From: Raffaelea ambrosiae | Lineage: Eukaryota; Ascomycota; Sordariomycetes; Ophiostomatales; Ophiostomataceae | Direction of reading: 5' to 3' | NCBI GenBank assembly: GCA_002778195.1 | Contig: PCDI01000014.1 | Coordinates: 124,001 to 188,000, forward strand | Length of the DNA: 64,000 nucleotides | Part shown: piece after piece, positions 22,938 to 33,683 of the stretch | Layout of the letters: each line of letters begins with the position of its first letter | Position numbering within the stretch: the first letter of the stretch is position 1 | Made by a program: the position numbers and the translations under genes | Notes under the pieces: generated by a model | The model's input: the letters and a program-made list of their open reading frames with translations, nothing else | What the model was told of the DNA's origin: nothing | The model's database searches: none

Positions 22938-22995
22938 ACGCGCCAAAAGACGTGTCGGGACTCATTCAATTAAATGCGACGCGGCGGGGTCGCGT
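22938..22995. promoter_or_regulatory. MCB-like/E2F-like element cluster upstream of chl1
   Basis: ACGCGC (22938-22943, overlapping CGCGCCAAAA, an E2F-like core on the other strand), ACGCGG (22979-22984) and TCGCGT (22990-22995, reverse of ACGCGA) lie 64-121 bp before the chl1 ATG. The MBF/SBF family recognises ACGCGN-type sites in yeasts. Function here is inferred from sequence alone. Confidence 0.4.
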
Positions 22996-23130
22996 CACCA
23001 GCTGACAAACCCACTTTCACCAGCTGGCAGTACTAGTAACAAACACCAAAAGACATCATTCATTTCAGCGTTTGTACACCGGCCCCGAAAGAATATTATA
23101 CATTGTGTAATAGTTAAAGCATGCAGTATA

Positions 23131-24753
23131 TTACAGAATATCCATCTCATCCTCGTCTGCCGCAACTTCTGTTTTTGACGGCTTTTCTTGCAGGAATTCG
23201 TGCTCCAGGGCCTCATCGGCACTGATCCGGGCACTTGGATCTAACTCCAGACAGCGATTCAGGAATTTGACCGCCAACTTCTCCTCGTCTGTCAGGGGCT
23301 TCAATGTCTTGCCGTTGTCGATGCGGCAGTTGCTCCACAGGATAATCTTTTCCAAGCTGAAGCCTTCACGGCCTACCGTTGGAATGGTGGTTTCAAACAT
23401 GCACCCATGCAATTGGCCAGCTATTTTCATGCGCTTGCTTCCGAAAATTGTAGCAATCTCAATCATAGCCTCAACATCGTCGGCGCTGTTAAAAAATGGG
23501 AACCGCCGAGACAGCAGTGTCAACAGAATAACACCTGCTGACCAAATGTCGATCTTGGTTGTTTGTTCGGTGCATTTGAAGAGCACTTCCGGCGCGCGGA
23601 ACCCACGTGTGCCCGCCCGGTTTGCTCGTCTTGCTGGACGGGTGTCGCTCTTAGGGTAGCCATTGTGCGCCATGTTGGGCACATATGCCGCCCGAATGCG
23701 TGACTTGCGCACAGCTGCATCCTCGTGGCACAGGCAGGGCTTGGTCTCGCTGCCTTCACGCTCGGCCAGACCAAAGTCGACCAGAACGCCTCGCCGAGTC
23801 TCCGGGTCGTAGAGGAAATTGGTGGGTTTGATGTCGCGGTGTAGGATGTGCGCGCGGTGCACTGCGCTGAGGGCAGTGAAGAGGGAGCGAAGGTAAATTG
23901 CCATGTCGGGCACCGTCATGCGACGATAGTATTCGCGGAAGTCCTGGTGGCGGAAGTATGGCAGGACAGCAACGACCTGGTCGGTGTGTCGGAACGCCGT
24001 GATCAGCGGGCAGACAGACGGCGACGAGCGAAGGTCGTGCAGGAGCTCGAGTTCGTTCAGGATACGCAGGGGACTGGATGTGACATAGATCTTCTTCACC
24101 GCAACGTACTTTGGGCGTCGTCGTTGTGCCGGTGCAGCTGCTGCTCGCGAGGCGCTGTTGCGCGTTGTCCGCTTCAACGGCGGAGAAGCCCACTTCTCGT
24201 TCTCTTTGTCCCAGTCCCAGGAGTTGTCGAAGCGTTCGTACTGTAGATCCTCTGCCTTGTAGACAGTGGAGAAGGTTCCTGCATGATGTCAGCTGCTGCA
24301 AGGCAAGGCAACCCTATACCAAACATGCGTAGACGACCCAATCCTACCTTCGCCAATGCGCTTGATGAGTCGGAACTGCTGCCGAAACTCAGGGAAGGCG
24401 CTCTGGATCTTCTCCATATCGTGCTGCACAGTGTCATCCACCGCATCATCGTCCGAGCTTTCGTCGTCTGCATCTTCGACCTGGTCTGCCTCTTCGTCCT
24501 CCTCGGCATCAGCCTCGCCCATCTCGTTGTCTTCTGTGCTCTCCTCCTGCTGCGTCGTTCCTGAATCTGTCTCTTCTTGGGCTCGGTTGTCTTGTTCGGC
24601 ACATTCCGCAGTGCCGTCTTGCTTGTCCAGCGAGGCCACCTCCTCCTGCTGTGCTGCATCCTCTGTCATCTGCGCGTCTGCTGTTGGTGGCGCCCCAACA
24701 TCTTCGTGGATTTTGAAAGCTTCTCCCCGCTTCCTCCGCAGACCCGAAGCCAT
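23131..24753 (-). CDS. cdc7: CDC7/Hsk1-type kinase (DDK catalytic subunit)
   Basis: A nuclear serine/threonine kinase that, with its Dbf4 partner, phosphorylates Mcm2-7 to fire replication origins. Exons 24348-24753 and 23131-24278 (GT-AG intron 24279-24347) give 517 aa. A very acidic N-terminal region (about residues 25-110) precedes the kinase domain: Gly-loop 'IGEGTFSTVYKAED' formed across the splice junction, 'VAVKKI' lysine near 197, catalytic 'LHRDIKPTNF' near 281, 'VDFGLAERE', a Cdc7-type insert, and 'GTRGFRAPEVLFK'. The shortened insert and 'PLITAFRHTDQV' are typical of Cdc7. It lies 256 bp downstream of, and on the same strand as... chl1 lies downstream of it on the minus strand, and it diverges from the condensin gene across 510 bp. 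Confidence 0.93.
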
Positions 24754-25263
24754 TGTGCGAATGTGTAAAGCCTAGAAGGGCCCGGCAAGCAGACTTGTGT
24801 ATGGTGACAGAGGGCGTGGTATTGGGTAGAAGTCGGATATGCGGTCATACAAAGAGAACCGTGGGATCGTTTTCTTCTCAGTCTCATAATCCTGCTATAG
24901 GTCAATGGCAGCGCAGGGTTGGTCTGGGGCATTGGCAGGCACTGGTTAGCGCCTGGAACGCGACCGAATTTTAGATTGTAGTGGGGGGGCTAGCCGAGTC
25001 GCGTCTCGTCCCAAAAAGGCAATACACAAGTAAACATAAACAAGCCGTTGCCGAGGGCCCCCACCAATGTTATCGCCCCAAACCAAAACATCAGTGCTTG
25101 CTAATAGCTATTCGCAACTGTCGCAAGGCTTCGACTCTGCCCTCTGGTCTTGTTTCTTCATTCCTTCTTTTCGTCTGGTTGTTGTGCATCGTCTCTCACG
25201 CTTCGCCTCTACTACACCGCAAACGCCAGCTTGCGCCGTGCTTGGGCGCCACCATCCGCCGAC
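24754..25263. promoter_or_regulatory. Bidirectional promoter region between cdc7 and cnd1
   Basis: 510 bp separate the divergent start codons of two cell-cycle genes. An inverted pair of MCB-like hexamers is visible, ACGCGA at 24958-24963 and TCGCGT at 24999-25004. The region also has a G7 run. Shared regulation is inferred. Confidence 0.4.
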
Positions 25264-28200
25264 ATGGACAACATCAACTTCGACATCAACAACGCGCTCA
25301 AGCATTACATGAGCGACCCTGCCTCCATCCCAACACCAGAGGCCGATTCATCTCTCTTCGACTGCGAGAATGATCCACAGGCGTTAACAAACGCCGTCAT
25401 CAGCCCGGTGCTGAACCAGATCGTCGATGCGGTGGCCGGGAACCCTGATGCGATCACGAGAAGTGCCTACTTCGACTCTTTACAATTCCTGCTAAAGTTG
25501 GTAGTTTCTTTTTCCTTTTTTTTCCTTTGCTCTTCCTGCGCAGCGATGCATGCTAACTCTGCCTCTTGCGCTTGCCAGATACCCTTCTTTTATTCCTACA
25601 CATGCTCTCAGCAAAGTCTTCGACCTGATCACATCCGGTCTTTCTGCCGAGGCCGACGCCATTCACCACGATCTCGAGTCCGACGAACAAGAGCTGATTG
25701 CACACCACAAACAGCTACTTGAGGTGTACGGCTTTCTTCTACAGTGGACCGTGTCCGGTGTTGAGATAAGAGCTGCCGAAAAGTCGTCATCGCAGCCAGC
25801 GACACGCGCCCGGGGGAAGCCCAAGGGCAAGAAGGGCAGCGATGACAAGAACAACAGCTGGGACTCATCCGCACAGCTGCAAACAGCGCTAGACACCATG
25901 TGCAAGGTTCTGCGTTTGAAACTGTCCAAAATTTTCTTGACAACCTCGGAACGGGACACCTTCATTGGCCTCGTGACTCGCCCGGTCTACCTGATCCTCG
26001 AGAGCGAACAGCGGGTTAAAGTGACCTCAATCCGGATGCACGCGTTCAAGGTGCTTTGCATGGCAGTCAAGCACCACGGCCATGGCTACGGTAAAGCATC
26101 GCCTTTCGCGATTACATTTTTTGGCTTGCACTGACATGGCTTTTATTTTTTTTCCAGCCGCCCAGATCTCCATCATTCAGAATCTGACCTACTTCGAGCA
26201 CTTGTCGGAGCCCATGGCCGAGTTCTTGCACATCCTGTCGGAGCAATACGACTATGAACAGCTGTCCAACGAAGTTCTGGTCGAGCTCAGTAACAAAGAG
26301 TTCAGCAGCAGTGACACTAAAGGCCCCAAGTCCGTGTCTACCTTTGTCGTCAAGCTCTCGGAGCTGGCCCCGAGGCTGGTTATCAAGCAGGTGGCATCTC
26401 TCATCAAGCAAATGGATAGTGAAGTGGGTCTACCTGTCAAATTGTGTGTCAGAGTGCTCTCCAGCTAACCCTGACAGTCGTACACATTGCGTTGTGCACT
26501 CATTGAGATCTGCGGCAATATGATCAGCTATCTCAGCCGCCAAGAAGAACGCGGCGAGGACCACAAGTCCCAGCTGAACGCATTCTTCAGTGTGCTGGAA
26601 GAGCGCTTTCTCGACATTAACCCCTACTGCCGGTCACGAACTCTCCAGGTTTATGTCAAGATTTGCGATCTTGAAATGAAGTTCCCCAAGCGGAGACTTA
26701 AGGCTGCCGAATTGGCCAACCAGAGCTTGTCCGACAAGAGCAGCAACGTTCGCCGGAATGCCATCAAACTCCTTGGTTGCCTCATCAAGACGCATCCGTT
26801 TACCGCCATGCACGGCGCACAGCTCTCGCGCAAGGACTACCAGGCTCGGTTGGAGAAGGTCGAGGAGGAGATCCAGGCCCTGCGGCCACCAGAGGGCGCT
26901 CCTGATTTGGGCGAGAACGGCAATGCAACCGGTCTTCTGGATGATGCCACACAGGTTGAGTCCCCCAGAAAGACACCGGCAGAAATGACCGACGAAGAGA
27001 AGATTGCGGCAATCCGGAAGGCTCAGGAGGAAGCAGCAACGTCAGAAGCCATCAGCAAGTTGACCCTGACTAAGAAGTACTACTCCGAAGCTCTGAAGTT
27101 TATCAACATTTTGGGCGAGGCAACCACTACAATATGTCAGCTTCTCGGCTCTCGCAACAAGAGCGAGGTCATCGAGGCCATGGACTACTTTGAGATTGGC
27201 GACGCCTACAATATCGAGCAAAACAAGATCGGCATCCGCCGCATGCTGCGTCTTATCTGGACGAAGGGCAACAGTGATGAGGGCAAGGGCGTCCAGACCC
27301 ACCTCATCGAGTGCTACAGGCGGCTCTTCTTTGAGGCACCGGATTCGTTCAGCTCCAACGATGCTGCCAATTACATTGCTCGCAACATGATCAGTCTGAC
27401 ATTCGGCGCCACGCCTGCGGAACTCACCTCACTAGAACAGCTCCTCGCCACAATGATGAAGGGCGGCATGATCCCTGACATCGTGGTGGCCAAGCTATGG
27501 CAGGTTTATGGCGTCCAAAAGCGGGAGATTTCGCGCTCTCAAAGACGCGGTGCCATTATTGTCCTGGGCATGCTTGCGACAGCCAGCCCGGAAATTGTCG
27601 TCGGCGAGATGGAGACCATGCTGCGAACTGGTCTGGGCGCCCATGGCCGGGCCGACCTACAGTTGGCCAAGTACACTTGCGTGGCCCTTCAGCGTCTGAA
27701 CCCGATTGGCCGCCAATCCAAGGACTCCGGCACGACATTCTCGCGTCTTCCCAATGATCACGCTGTGCTGTCTAAACTTGCTGCCATCATTGCGGTTCCA
27801 TCTGATAGCAAGGAGTGGTATGGGGTTGCCGAGCAGGCTGTAAATGCCATATATGCACTGTCGAAGCACCCTGATGTTCTCTGTTCTGAAATTATCCGCC
27901 GCAAAACCCGGGTCGTGTTCGCAACGCCGGCTCTGCGGCCCAGCTCGCGCGATGAGGCAACGGTCGCCCCTACCAATTTCGACAATGGAGACCTGACCGC
28001 GATGCCGGAAGAGGCGCAGCAGTCCGCAAAGGCTAACAAGGATGGAACCATCGCACTGTCGCAGCTTCTCTTCGTTGTTGGCCATGTCGCCATCAAACAG
28101 ATTGTACACTTGGAACTCTGTGAGTTGGACTTCAAGCGCCGCAAACAGGAGAAAGAGAAGCTAGCTGCAGCGACAAAGGCAGCTAAAGAGGACGTGGCTG

Positions 28201-29120
28201 TCACGTCTGGGCGGCGAACAACCGGTAACAAGAAGGACAAGGACTCCGGCAAGGAGAAGGAGGCCGATGAGGGCGATGAGCTTGATCTCATCGGAGGAAC
28301 CTCAGAAGACGACTTCACAGATGCCATGCAGCACATTCGTGAACGGGAGCTGCTCTACGGCCCCAACTCCTTGCTGGGTATATTTGGTCCGCTGGTGTCG
28401 GAAATCTGCGCCAACAACACCACATACAAGGACAAAGGTCTGCAGGGGGCCGCCACGCTCTGTCTGGCAAAGCTCATGTGTGTCAGTGCGGAGTACTGCG
28501 AGGCCAATTTGCCTCTTCTAATCACAATCATGGAGCGGTCGACCGACGCCACCGTGCGGTCGAACGCTGTGATTGCCCTGGGTGATATGGCTGTGTGCTT
28601 CAACCACCTCATCGATGAGAACACCGACTTCCTTTACCGGCGTCTGGCCGACACAGATCTGTCAGTGAAGCGGACGTGTCTGATGACTCTTACCTTCCTC
28701 ATCTTGGCAGGCCAAGTCAAGGTGAAGGGCCAGCTGGGCGAGATGGCCAAGTGCCTGGAGGACGACGACAAACGCATTGCAGACCTTGCCCGCATGTTCT
28801 TCTCCGAACTGTCGACCAAGGACAATGCCGTGTATAACCACTTTGTTGACATGTTCAGCCTTTTGTCAGCCGAATCCGCAACAGCGCCGGCTCTCAATGA
28901 GGAGAGTTTCCGGCGCATTGTGCGGTTCTTGCTCGGGTTTGTCGAGAAGGATAAACACGCGAAGCAATTGGCAGAGAAGCTGGCTGCTCGTCTGCCGCGC
29001 TGTGAGACGGAGCGCCAGTGGAATGATGTTGCATTCGCGCTGGGTCTACTACAGCACAAGAGCGAGGACATCAACAAGGTGTTGTCAGAGGGCTTCAAAG
29101 TCGTCCAGATTTCTGGTTGA
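25264..29120 (+). CDS. cnd1: Condensin complex subunit 1 (CAP-D2/Ycs4/Cnd1)
   Basis: A HEAT-repeat subunit of condensin that compacts and resolves mitotic chromosomes. Four exons (25264-25496, 25579-26090, 26158-26423, 26478-29120) give 1,217 aa, the usual size. Intron 1 has a weaker donor (GTTGGT) but its removal gives 'FLLKYPSFIPTHALSK', as in the family. 'AAQISIIQNLTYFEHLSEP', 'SYTLRCALIEICGN' and 'KSSNVRRNAIKLL' are typical of the N-terminal Cnd1 block. The C-terminal block holds 'VRSNAVIALGDMAVCFNHLI' and 'DLSVKRTCLMTLTFLI', the conserved HEAT region. Two charged, low-complexity stretches (about residues 180-200 and 520-650) are probably disordered, and CDK sites would be expected there. 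Confidence 0.93.
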
Positions 29121-29491
29121 GTGTGCACAAGAGGAGCTACTTTTTTTTGGTACAAAATTCCCTGCTTGGTTATTTTCTTCTGTTTCACTTATTTGCATTT
29201 TGCTATGCTTCCAATCCAGGCGTAACGTTGGTAACGAGATATTCCCAGTCATCCAAAGTCATTCCGAACTCAACTGCAGCTTTCACATGGGTGAGCCTAA
29301 TTGGCAGACCATACATTTTAAGTCTTCTATGTCGTAAACTCCATATATGTACAAACTATCGGATATTTTAGCACATCGCCCCCGTGCGTGTTGATTTGTT
29401 TCGTTTAAGGTTTTTTTTTTTGCCTTTCTTTTATTTGTTTGTGTTTCTTTTTGGTATCGAGAGTGCTTCGTGGCCGCATCGGCAGCGCTAT
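29121..29491. other. Intergenic, convergent 3' ends
   Basis: AT- and T-rich 3' flanks of the condensin and NDUFA13 genes. No further feature is seen. Confidence 0.5.
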
Positions 29492-29976
29492 TTATTTCGT
29501 CACACTGCTAGGTGTCGCTGCAAATGTCGGCCGCACAAACCGGTCGGAGTTGTACACCTTGGTGTTCTCGCCCAGCAGCTCCTTCTCGCGTGCCTGATCG
29601 GCCAGGTACCGCCGGACCTGATCGCGGTCCTCCTCAGCCTGCAGCAGTGGGATCAAATGAATGCGAGACCACATCTTCTCGCGGGCAAGTTCACTAAAAA
29701 ATTGACCATTAGGTAAAAACACTGGCATTCTCAAGGGGGTCTCGCTGGCAAACTTACTGTTGCTCCCGAATGCCTACGGTCAGCTTGTACCAACCGAAGC
29801 CCATGACGACGGCGCACGCGCCCAATAGGACAGATGGACGGAATCCACTGGCAGGCAAGTTTCTCTGCAAAATGTCTGTCAGCACCTCCTGATGCAGAGC
29901 TGGAGGGGACTCCAATCAAGCATACCTTATACTGCACGGGTCCGTACCCGCCAGTCGGCGGCATATCCTGAGGCAT
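29492..29976 (-). CDS. Complex I subunit NDUFA13/GRIM-19 (B16.6)
   Basis: An accessory subunit of mitochondrial NADH:ubiquinone oxidoreductase, with one membrane span in the inner membrane. Three exons (29926-29976, 29758-29864, 29492-29693) encode 119 aa. The N-terminus 'MPQDMPPTGGYGPVQYKRNLP' matches the family, followed by one hydrophobic span ('SVLLGACAVVMGFGWYKL') and the charged matrix-side helix 'ELAREKMWSRIHLIPLLQAE'. All three exons keep phase. The short Pro/Gly-rich N-terminus without a cleavable presequence is normal for this subunit. Confidence 0.9.
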
Positions 29977-31092
29977 GGCGGGCGAATTGGAAAAGGGAGG
30001 ACTCGTTTAAGGCGGGTTCGATCGAGGGAAGTCAATTGTACTTGGCAAGTAAATCTGATGCCAAGGTTTCCGTGTCGCTATGTGCTTCGTGGGAGAATCG
30101 GCGGTAGACAGGGTTTTGTCGGGATACCTCGTCGTGGGACGATGCCGAAAGGTTGCGGAAAACAATCAGTGTTCGGATGGGCTGCTTGGTGACTGACCAA
30201 TAGGAAGGCTCATGATTTCCAACACGCGCAAAAATGTTGTTCCGGCTCTCTTCAACGCTGTCAGCTTTGTTTACAACTACTCGCAGTCCCTTTGAGGACT
30301 TTGAGGAAGGGAAAAGTTGGCGGGAATGTTTGGGGAGGGTGGAATCAAATTGCGTGTTTATTCTTGCATATGTAGATCATTTGTATGTTTCCTGAGTGTG
30401 GTGGGCAAATTCCGGTGCTCGTGCTAGGCGCAAATTCGGCCGCACTTGTTGTAAAAAACGCGAAATGCACGATAATTACAGAGTAACACTACGGATTGCG
30501 AAAAGGTAGTTACCAGTGGTAGCAGGGATTCGCTCATGTATTGGTTTTTTTTTCTTTCTTTTTTCTTCAGTTCTTTGCAAAACAATTGCGTTACATTTGC
30601 CAAAAAAAAAACCTATAAAGTGAACATTCGCGTGGTAGTTTTTTTTTTTTTTTTTTTTTTTTTTGGTTTCACCGGCAGAAACAACATGGATTTTCACATA
30701 AACTCAAGAAAATCAACGTTTTACCAAAACAAGATGGGTTTGTAAAAAAAAGTTGGTATAATTGTGCACCCAAATGATAAACACTTATTTATAAAGGAAG
30801 CAGCACTTTAATTCAAGCATCTAGGACACTTGCTTGAACTCTGTGGGTGTCTATTATTTGTCGCACTGCTGGCTGTGTAAAATATCTGGTGTATAACACA
30901 GTTAAAGTACCATAATAACGATCAAGCGCACTGTGGTTGATAAGAACCGGCTTCCGACAGATTGTCTGACGCGGTTCAGAGAGTTACACATCCTGTATTA
31001 AAGTAGGTGTTTTATTCTGTTCAGCTCCTGAGGGCAAACTGAAGGTTCGGCCTAAACCTCCACAAGTTCAAGTTCAGCCTTCTTAAGCAACA
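29977..31092. other. Intergenic upstream of NDUFA13 and the amidohydrolase fusion
   Basis: Divergent promoter region of about 1.1 kb. It holds a run of 26 T (30639-30664) in an AT-rich stretch and two GATA-type sites, TGATAA at 30775-30780 and TGATAAG at 30938-30944. No gene is recognised. Confidence 0.5.
30938..30944 (+). promoter_or_regulatory. GATA site (AreA/Nit2 type) upstream of fusion gene
   Basis: TGATAAG lies about 150 bp before the start codon at 31093, and a second TGATAA lies at 30775-30780. HGATAR is the target of the fungal nitrogen regulators AreA/Nit2, which would suit a nitrogen-scavenging enzyme. The motif is short and occurs often by chance. Confidence 0.35.
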
Positions 31093-33331
31093 ATGACTGG
31101 CCCTGTATGGACGCTGCCTGGGAGTCGGCCCTACACGTTTACATTTCCGCCGGCGTCAACAGGACTGGTAATTATTGACGTGCAGAAGGACTTTGTTGAT
31201 CCCGGTGGATTTGGCGAGTCAGTCTGTCCGGACCCAAAGACGTTTACGGAAGCTAGGAAAGTGGTGCCTCCAATTCGCAGTGTCCTCGACAAGTTCCGGG
31301 AGATCGGCGCTTCAGTCATATTTACTCGAGAAGGCCATCATCCGGATCTATCTGATCTCTCAGCTGCAAAAAAAGCACGACAGACCAATGCACCCAATGG
31401 AGAAAACCCGCTGGGAATTGGTGACCTAGGGCCGATGGGCCGACTTCTGGTACGAGGAGAACGTGGGCATGATATCGTGCAGGAGCTTACGCCGTGGCCC
31501 GGAGAAGTTGTGATTGATAAACCGGGGAAGGGAAGCATGTTTCAGACAGGGCTAGAACAAATTCTGTTGGCCAAGGGCCTCACACATCTCATATTCACTG
31601 GAGTCACGACAGAGTCAGACATTTCCTCAGGCATCGTTGTTAGGAACACTCGCTAATACTCCCAGGTGCTGTGTTACGTCGACTCTACGAGAGTGTAATG
31701 ATCGCGGATATCAATGCTGTGTCTTGGAAGACTGCACCACTGGCTTTGACGCGCGACAGGTCTCTTGTTCGTTAGACATTGTGAGTGCACAAAATGGCCT
31801 TTTTGGGTTTGTAGCACACAGCCTGGAAGTATTGGAAGCGGCAAGAAATGCGGCGGCAGCCAAAGAGCCATTGCCAATACAGCTTCCACTCAAAAAGCTG
31901 CCGCCCATTTTCGAGTTGTCGAGGCTCTATCGCCAAGAGAAGACAACATGTGAAGAGGTGATCAATCTGGCATTTGATCTTATCGATGTCTATAAGAACA
32001 AGGACTCGGCAGTATGGACACATCTCCAGACCCGCGATGAGTGCTTGAATGCCGCCCGAAATCTCATGGCCCAGTACAAGGGAAAGCCATTGCCACCGCT
32101 CTACGGGATACCCTTTTCTGTGAAAGACAACTTTGACGTGGCGGGCATCCCTACAAAGGCGGCTTGCGAGGCCTACGGCTACATGCCAAAAGCAACTTGT
32201 CCTGCGGTGCAGGCGCTACTGGACGCTGGAGGGTTGTTTGTCGGCAAGACCAACATGGACCAACTGGCCACAGGCATGACTGGATGTAGGTCGCCGTTTG
32301 GTATACCCCACAGTGTGTACTCGGACAGGCATATCACCGGGGGTTCGTCATCGGGAGCTGGCGTGTCAGTAGGCGCTGGGCTTGTGTCGTTCGGCTTGGG
32401 CAGCGACACGGGTGGCAGTGGCCGCGCCCCTGCGGCGTACAATGGAGTTGTTGGTCTGAAGCCGACCAAGGGCACTATCTCCGCAGCAGGGGTGGTGCCG
32501 GCCTGCAGTAGCCTTGACACAGTGGCCGTTTTCGCGAAAACAGTGGGCGAGTCGCGTGCCGTCTGGCAGGTTATTGCCCAGTATGACGCGAACGATCCGT
32601 ACGCCAAGTTGCCGCGGAGCCTGCCTACATGGACCATCGACTTTCGGGGAGTCTCAGTCGCCGGCTTCTCGTTTATGGTTCCTCCTGAGGCCGTGATTGC
32701 GAAGTATTGTTGTTCTGAGGTGGTGAAGGCTTTCGACGAGGCCGTGTCTGCGATCGTGTCTGCCGGTGGGCGTCGAGAGAACGGGCACATCGACTACGGC
32801 GTCTTCGAAGACGCTGGGGAGCTGCTTTATGGAGGGACCTTGGTGCACGAACGTGTCACATGTATTGGCGAGACGTTCCTGCGAAATAATCTGAGCAAGC
32901 TGCACCCAGTGACAAGCGCCTTGTTTGAGCGGACACTGGCTTCGCCGCCCTCACCATATGACGTCTTCCGGGACCACGAGAAACGGCTGACACTAACGCG
33001 TCAAGTCGAAAAGGCGTTCAATCCGTCAGGCACAAACGGTCGCACGTTGGATGTGTTGATTGTGCCGACCACACCGATGCACCCGACCATCGCCGAGGTC
33101 GAGGCCGATCCGCTGGCAGTCAATTCCAAGCTGGGGGGTTTCGTTCAGTTCGCCAACGTTGTTGACATGTGTGGTGTCAACATCCCCGCCGGTGTGTACA
33201 CCAGTGCGGATGGAACTAGACTGCCGTTTGGGATCACGCTGTTGGGTGGAAGCGGATGCGATGCCAAGGTGATGGATATTGCGGCTGTTCTGGAGAGCGC
33301 GTTCGAATTTCAGGGTCTGGATGGGTATTAA
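31093..33331 (+). CDS. Fusion of isochorismatase-type cysteine hydrolase and allophanate hydrolase
   Basis: Exons 31093-31613 and 31666-33331 (intron 31614-31665, donor GTCAGA) give 728 aa. Residues 1-about 215 are an isochorismatase-fold amidohydrolase with an Asp-Lys-Cys triad at D29 ('VIIDVQKDF'), K143 ('VVIDKPGKG') and C176 ('GVTTECCVTSTL'). Residues about 265-728 are an amidase-signature domain close to allophanate hydrolase (AtzF, Dur1,2): K327 ('SVKDNFDV'), the 'GGSSSGAG' cis-Ser loop and nucleophile S425 ('SDTGGSGR'). The small C-terminal AtzF domain is absent. Known relatives: biuret hydrolase (BiuH) is an isochorismatase-family enzyme producing allophanate, which allophanate hydrolase splits to ammonia and CO2. 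A biuret-to-ammonia bifunctional enzyme is my inference; another N-carbamoyl amide is possible. It is probably cytosolic. Confidence 0.85.
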
Positions 33332-33683
33332 CTACCAAGGGACTGGGCGGCGTTGAGTTTACTCGTACCTGGCTCCTTACTCCAGAGCCCCACCTAATGA
33401 GTCAGCAAAGTGGCTACAATTCTCCGCATCTCACTCTGTACTACATAGTATGTAGTTAGTGCATTGAATTTGAATAAATAAATAAATAAATAAATACTGA
33501 TAAAATTATATATAGAAAAGTCCCCTCCAACATGTGTTGACGACATTCACATGTCCCCTCTACATCGTGCCTGCAACGACCTCCCAACGTCACGACAGCT
33601 TCTACGTCTCTCGCCGACGTAAAAACCAGTGACTGCCTTACCGAGCTTGCCTGACCCTCCAAATACTTTCTACATACTCTCCA
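33332..33683. other. Intergenic with ATAA microsatellite
   Basis: 352 bp with an (AAAT)n tract at about 33472-33495. Nothing else is seen. Confidence 0.6.

Noticed and set aside
20102..22946. CHL1 start at 22946
   Set aside because: The codon there is TTG. The first in-frame ATG is at 22874 and still precedes all helicase motifs.
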